Of a stretch of 64,000 bases of DNA, positions 58,471 through 64,000 are shown piece by piece. The DNA is from Rhizophagus irregularis (lineage: Eukaryota > Glomeromycota > Glomeromycetes > Glomerales > Glomeraceae): the NCBI RefSeq assembly GCF_026210795.1, contig NC_089438.1, positions 4,299,501 through 4,363,500 of the forward strand, written 5' to 3'. Both the position numbers and the translations under genes were made by a program. Each line of letters begins with the position of its first letter. Position 1 is the first letter of the stretch. Under the pieces are notes generated by a model that was given only the letters and a program-made list of their open reading frames with translations, ran no database searches and was not told the origin of the DNA.

Positions 58471-59685
58471 AATGAATAAACTACAAAAGCTTCAAATTTC
58501 TTAGAAAAGGATATTTATTTATTTTATTTTGAAATAAAAAAAAGTTATACGAACGGGAAAAGTGTTCTAATACCTTATAAAGTTTTCATGTAACTCATAT
58601 GAATGTTGTTCACTGTTACATTAAGCCAAATAAGCCAAATACAACGTACCACATGAATTTATGTGCAATGCAAATCCTTTTTTTTTTTTAAAAAGGTTAT
58701 TTATATTATGACGATTTCTATTGGATGTTCAAAACACGGGTTTTCAAAAAAGTAAATTTTCTATGCTGATCATTTAATGTTGGGCAGAATTAAATTTAAC
58801 GAAAAAACAGGAAAAAAAAAGAATTTGTTAAATAAAATAAATAAAATAAATCAACAAAATCAAACTTTGACGCTTTAAGAAAAATTGCAGAACAGACAAA
58901 AATACACATACTGCATGTTCCTATTAAAATTATATTTATTAAAAATTATTTTTACATAACTTTTTAACGAAGTCACGTGATACGTGTATGAACACCCAGT
59001 GTAAATTAAGAAATTTTATATTAGTATATTATTTTGATTATAATGAAAATTTTTTTTTCATAAATAATTTATCACATATTTAATCTGTACTTGTGTTATA
59101 CTTAATGTAAGAATTTTCTGACCGAGGTCGTTAAAGAAGTAAAGAAGTGCGTGCTACCAATAAAAAAAAAAAAAATTTTTTTTTATAAATTAAACATTAT
59201 AAACATTATAGACTTTAGACTTATGTAGTACCTTACATTCTACTGAACTTATTACAGTACATGAATGATTACAAACTGAATGTAGTACTTTCGTCTATTA
59301 ATATTCAGTGATCACAAATAATCCAAACCATACTTTAAAATTTATATAAAGAACAAATCAACCAGTAAATTGTTACAATAATATATCTATCTCAAATAAT
59401 AAAATTATAAAAAAGACTAAATTATATTTATAGTAATATAACATATAATACAAATGCTTTTATAAAAAGCAAAAAAAAATAAAATAAAAATAAATTGTAA
59501 AAAGTAAAGTATTTATACGTACTAACTGAAAGAACTGTAATGAATTAATGATTACTAAAACAAAATTTAAAAGAATTCAACCAATTAACGATATTATCGA
59601 ACGGATAAATACAGGAAAATAAGGAAACAGTCTCATCGCCTTTTAATACAAATATTCTTTTTTTAAAAAAAAAAATCGTACGGTA
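58471..59685. other. 5' flank of kinase gene 1
   Basis: AT-rich, no gene. It must include the kinase 1 promoter, but no motif could be assigned. Confidence 0.4.
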
Positions 59686-59690
59686 TTTAC

Positions 59691-60060
59691 CTGAATAGGG
59701 CAAGGAACTTGATAGTTTTGATCTTCTGTTAGCTTTGTTGGGTTTAGATAAATTATTAAATTCTAATAATCTACCATGATAAATAACTTCAGGATGACTA
59801 ACATAAAGAAGAGGAGTAGCATTTCTATATACTTCATCATTAGCCTAACATTGATCGTGAATTTCGGTCTCTTTATCATTTTGCATATCATTTCATTCCA
59901 CCATTGAGTTACTAGTAAGTCTTTTAATTCTTTGGCTTCGAAGGGCAGCTAGAGGGGTTCGTACCCAAACACATTTTAATTAATCATTCTAATAAATTTG
60001 GAGTATGCATCAGAATTTCTGGTCTTTCTCCTAGATTAATTACAGCGGCTTGTTGGTTAT
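59691..60060 (-). pseudogene. Protein kinase 3' fragment
   Basis: The - strand reads AAVINLGERPEILMHTPNLL, a stop, then IKMCLGTNPS. This matches the kinase subdomain X-XI pattern (GxRPEI..TP, then LM..CW..NPS). After more stops it reads NDEVYRNATPLLYVSHPEVI and YHGRLLEFNNLSKPN, ending at a GT donor at 59690. It is a decayed kinase C-terminal half of a subfamily different from its two neighbours. Confidence 0.65.
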
Positions 60061-60214
60061 CATTTATCATGATTACACTAGATCATTCGCACTCGAAAAT
60101 CTTTTAGTAACACTTTATAAAATTTCTTTCCACTTAATACTGAAGTGAATTTGATATTATTTCATAGTTTGACAGAAAATTGAGCATGCTTTATTATTTT
60201 ATCAACATTTTCAT

Positions 60215-60430
60215 TTTCATTTTTCCATTTTTCATTTGTCTATATAATTGTTCAAGCTTTGCTTAAATTTTCAAAATTATAATAATTTATGTATAATAAT
60301 AATTTATTGATACTTATTTAATATGATATGATATAAAAATAATTATTTAAATTACAAACTAAGAATTTTGAAAGAAATCTCCTTTTACTACTCCAGTCTT
60401 AATGTTTAAATAATTTACAATTTAAAAATA
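60215..60430. repeat. Duplicated 3' flank shared with kinase gene 1
   Basis: Matches 55845-56075 with small indels. It marks one side of the kinase tandem duplication. Confidence 0.75.
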
Positions 60431-60435
60431 AAGTA

Positions 60436-63400
60436 TTATTTGCTATTAAATGGTTTAAAACATCTTTTAAAACACGCAAAACATGTTTTGAACCGCCGAA
60501 GTAATTTTAAGACATGTTTTTTGCTACTTTTGCGTTTAGGAAGTTTCGATTCATTTTGTTTTTCTGAATGAATATTTAATTCATTATCACCTGTCAAACG
60601 TACATTAAATTAAAAAAAATTAAAATACACTAAAATAAACATCAGTATAATAGTTATTTAACGTACCATCAATGTTAGTATAATGTTTCTCTTCTTGCTT
60701 TTGCATTGTTTCAATTTTATAATTACTTTGGACATCTAAAAATTTATATTAAGTTAAGTGCCATTTTTTTGAGAATTCTTTTTTAAATATATTATACGTT
60801 TTTTAAAGAGTAATTCTTACTTTCAGGAAGTTCTAATTCATTTTGTTCTTCTGAATGAAGATTTGGATTATTATATATTTCATCATCGTCTATCAAGTAT
60901 AAATCAAAATTAAAATAAATTTAATATCAAAACAATCATGATAATTCTTCAACATACCATCAACATTAGTATAATGCTTCTCTTCTTGCTTTTGCATCGT
61001 TTCAATTTTATAATTACTTTGGATGACTAAAATGTATATTAATTTAGTATTATATTTAAGAATTTTTTTAAATATATTATATTTTTAAAGAGTAATTCTT
61101 ACTTTCAGGAAGTTCTAATTCATTTTGTTCTTCTGAATGAATGTTTGGATTATTATGTATTTTATCATCATCTACCAAATATAAATCAGAATTAAAATAA
61201 ATTTAAAAATACTAAAATAATCATAATAGTTCTTTAAATATACATCAACATTAGTATAATGCTTCTCTTCTTGCTTTTGCATCGTTTCAATTTTATAATT
61301 ACTTTGGATGACTAAAATGTATATTAATTTAGTATTATATTTAAGAATTTTTTTAAATATATTATATTTTTAAAGAGTAATTCTTACTTTCAGGAAGTTC
61401 TAATTCATTTTGTTCTTCTGAATGAATGTTTGGATTATTATGTATTTTATCATCATCTACCAAATATAAATCAAAATTAAAATAAATTTAAAAATACTAA
61501 AATAATCATGATAATTCTTTAACATACCATCAACATTAGTATAATGTTTCTCTTCTTGCTTTTGCATGATTGTTTCAATTTTATAATTACTTTGGATGTC
61601 TAAAATGTATATTAATTTAGTATCATTTTTAAGGTTTTTTTTAAATATAAAAGAGTAATTCTTACTTCCAGGAAGTTCCAATTCATTTTGTTCTTCTGAA
61701 TGAATGTTTGGATTATTATATATTCCATCATCATCTACCAAATATAAATCAGAATTAAAATAAATTTAAAAATACTAAAATAATCATAATAGTTCTTTAA
61801 ATATACCATCAACATTAGTATGATGCTTTTCTTCTTGCTTTTGCATTGTTTCAGTTTTATAATTACTTTGGATATCTAAAAATTTATATTAAGTTAGTGT
61901 CATTTTAAGATTTTTTTAAATATATTATATTTTTAAAGAGTAATTCTTACTTTCAGGAAGTTCCAATTCATTTTGTTCTTCTGAATGTAGATTTGGATTA
62001 TTATACATTTCATTTTCATCTATAAAAATAAAAAATAGAAATACAAATAAATAATCATTATTAATATAAGTTAGATAATTTTACATACCATCAAAGTTAT
62101 TATCATTTTTCTTTACTTTCAGTTGCATTATTTCCCCTTTATAATCATTTTGAATATCTAAATTAATTTATCGGTTATATAATAAATTATGTTTAATATT
62201 AAATAATTAAATTAATATAATATTTTATTATTTTTTATTTGCTACTTAATACTTATATATTTAATTAGATAAGAAAAATATTTTTAATTAATTTACCTTT
62301 AATTATACTGCTTATTTTTGATTTACTATTCTTCTGATTATTCAATTTATCGAAATCTTCAACTAAAAAAATAAAATAGATAAATAAAATGTTTTATTTT
62401 ATAGCATTAAATATAAATTAAATATTACTTACTCTTATTAGGAATATTGAAATCATGCAATTTACTATGAAATGCTAAGATTTATTATAATAAATAATTA
62501 ACCATTTAATAATATTTATAAAGGAAAGTGAACTTAAAATTAATTCATACCTTCTAATTCTTCTATTGGTTTAGTTTTAAAAAAAAATTAAGATATCAAT
62601 TTATAAAATATATTAATAATTTTTATATATTTATTAAAAGATTTTAATTAGTAATATAATACCTTCTGTTGCATTTCTGGGTTCAGGAAGATTGTCAAAT
62701 TGATGAAGTTTACTTGTACTAATTGCATAATTTACCAAACTACTACTATTATTTATTTCTAAACTATCCAGCTGATCATTTGATTGACTTTGATAAAATA
62801 AATTAATTTCACTCATTTTATCCCATAATGTATGAATTTCAAGTCTTTTAGATGGATCAACATCCCAGCATTGTTTCATTAAATGTTCATATTCTAAAGG
62901 AGTTCCTAGTACAATTTTTGGTCTTATGCCATTAACAATATTCATTGCAAGATCATAATTATGTTCATAATTAATAAATGGTGGTTGTCCAGATGAAATT
63001 TCCCACATAAGCATTGCGATACTATAAATATCAGATTTATAAGTCTGTTCTTTTCCAATAATAACCTCAGGCGCTATATAAGGAAGATTTCCGTATATAC
63101 TTTTTAATGGTTTATCCGCAGGCCCACAAAACCCAAGATCACTAATAAAAAATTTAGCTTTAAATAATATATTTCCAGAATGCAAATCTCTATGAATTGC
63201 ATTTTCATCATGAATTCTTTCAAGTGCAAGTGCTATATCAGCAATAATTTGAATTCTTTCTTTCCATGTAAGCTGTTTATGATTTTGTTGTAAATATTTT
63301 CTTAAATCTACATCCATGTGTGGCATTACAAGCATATAATCTCCGTTTAAAGGATCTTGTGTTAAGCCATAACAACGAACAATTTCACCCCATTTATTGC

Positions 63401-64000
63401 ATATATCTAAATGTAATTTAGCCTATAAAAAAATCATTAAAATTTTAATAAAAAGTTTTATTATTAATTGTTTTATTTGAATTACAAACCTCTTCAATCC
63501 AACTTTGGTTTGCATTTTCAATATTTCCTAATCTTTTAAGTACTACATATAGACTTCCAATTCTTTTTAATTGTTGCCCTTCAGAATCCCAATCAAAAAA
63601 TTTCCCATCAATCCAGTCTGCTGTATAAATTTCTGAAAATCCACCTCTTGTTAGATATTTAATATTTTGTAGATTATTATATGGAATCCATTCTGATATT
63701 AGATCTTGGGCAATTATTTTCATTTGACATTCTTGTAATAAATTATCAATAATATCATTTCCAGATGTCCAATTTGAAAAATTTGCTTTTAAATAATTTC
63801 GAATACAATTTTCACAATACGTTGTAGCTAAACATTCTTGGTTACAATTTTCACAAATTCTTTTTGTTCCTTCATTAGTAAGAATTTTACTTCTATCATA
63901 CATTTTATTTAATATATTTACTGCTTCAGATTTTTCATTTTCTTTGAGTGATTCATCGGCAAGAATTGTTTGTTTCCTAAATTCATGTCGTTTATGCTTA
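60436..64000 (-). CDS. TKL-like protein kinase with exon-cassette tail (5' partial)
   Basis: It runs off the right edge. Exons on the - strand: from beyond 64000 to 63490, 63422-62663, 62562-62551 (12 nt), 62474-62433, 62362-62297, 62157-62089, 62019-61951, 61875-61807, 61734-61666, 61599-61528, 61456-61388, 61311-61244, 61171-61103, 61026-60958, 60889-60821, 60735-60667 and 60590-60436. The first exon has CENCNQECLATTYCENC, the Gly loop LTRGGFSEIYTADW and the Lys in YVVLK. The second has HRDLHSGNILF, ISDLGFCGPAD, IAPEV and CWDVDPSKR, so the catalytic residues look intact. The C-terminal half is a repeat-built acidic/Gln-rich tail; the last exon adds a basic, Cys-containing end (RKSSKKHVLKLLRRFKTC). 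Unlike kinase 1 it lacks the 48-nt exon. The exon at 61311-61244 is 1 nt short and would shift frame if spliced in. Confidence 0.85.
60667..62019 (-). repeat. Five tandem two-exon cassettes, about 282-bp period
   Basis: Exon type A (69 nt) encodes DDDEIYNNPNLHSEEQNELE plus LPE; starts at 62019, 61734, 61456, 61171 and 60889. Exon type B (69 nt; one of 72, one of 68) encodes IQSNYKIETMQKQEEKHYTN plus VD; starts at 61875, 61599, 61311, 61026 and 60735. Each is bounded by AG and GT and phase 1 on both sides. The introns repeat too. Cassettes 3 and 4 are nearly identical over the introns as well, so they are the youngest pair. Kinase 1 has a single copy of each exon type. Confidence 0.92.

Noticed and set aside
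61457-61741. 94-codon open frame presented as a gene
   Set aside because: It is exon A2 of the kinase cassette array plus read-through into its intron; splice sites and phase fit the array better.

Overview
The window looks like nuclear DNA of an arbuscular-mycorrhizal fungus (Glomeromycota; a Rhizophagus-type genome is my best guess). It is very AT-rich, introns are short (about 65-100 bp, GT-AG with one GC-AG), and transposons and their remains fill most of it. The few host-like genes belong to families greatly expanded in these fungi: BTB-BACK-TLDc proteins, TKL-type kinases with an N-terminal Cys motif, and a large P-loop GTPase. Organism and family names rest on recalled family knowledge; exons, repeats and target-site duplications (TSDs) were read directly from the sequence.

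Layout. 1-13 kb: no intact gene, only decayed coding fragments (an unknown gene at 1.8-2.6 kb, a lineage-type repeat family at 6-7.8 kb, a LINE remnant at 7.9-10.1 kb on the + strand, and - strand fragments at 11.8-13.2 kb) with tandem repeats. 13.2-16.4 kb: an intact two-exon BTB-BACK-TLDc gene and, directly downstream, a decayed copy of it. 17.2-18.4 kb: a GGTCCGG-rich inverted-repeat element. 18.8-22.9 kb: a single-exon 1339-aa GTPase with three 71-aa repeats. 23.4-27.9 kb: a 4.5-kb palindromic element with long satellite-filled arms. 29.1-37.1 kb: a full-length LINE (ORF1 and ORF2 both open) flanked by a perfect 19-bp TSD. 38.3-39.3 kb: a 185-bp satellite. 40.4-46.6 kb: a 6.2-kb palindromic element with 8-bp TSD carrying two younger MITEs, one in each arm. 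46.7-46.9 kb: a Tc1/mariner 3' remnant. 47.1-52.6 kb: a MULE with 9-bp TSD, terminal inverted repeats (TIRs) over 1.1 kb long and a transposase gene.

55.8-64 kb: two tandem kinase genes on the - strand with a kinase pseudogene between them. The downstream kinase carries two 1-nt deletions. The other runs off the right edge, and its C-terminus is built from five tandem copies of a two-exon cassette (period about 282 bp). Nearly all of these exons are 69 nt long with phase 1 at both ends, so cassettes can be gained, lost or skipped without changing the frame. This exon array is the most unusual structure in the window.

There is no operon logic here. The functional gene sets are the LINE pair (ORF1 binding protein plus endonuclease/RT/RNase H), the MULE transposase acting on its own TIRs, and the kinase cluster, which appears to have grown by local duplication. 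I saw no convincing tRNA, rRNA or CRISPR.
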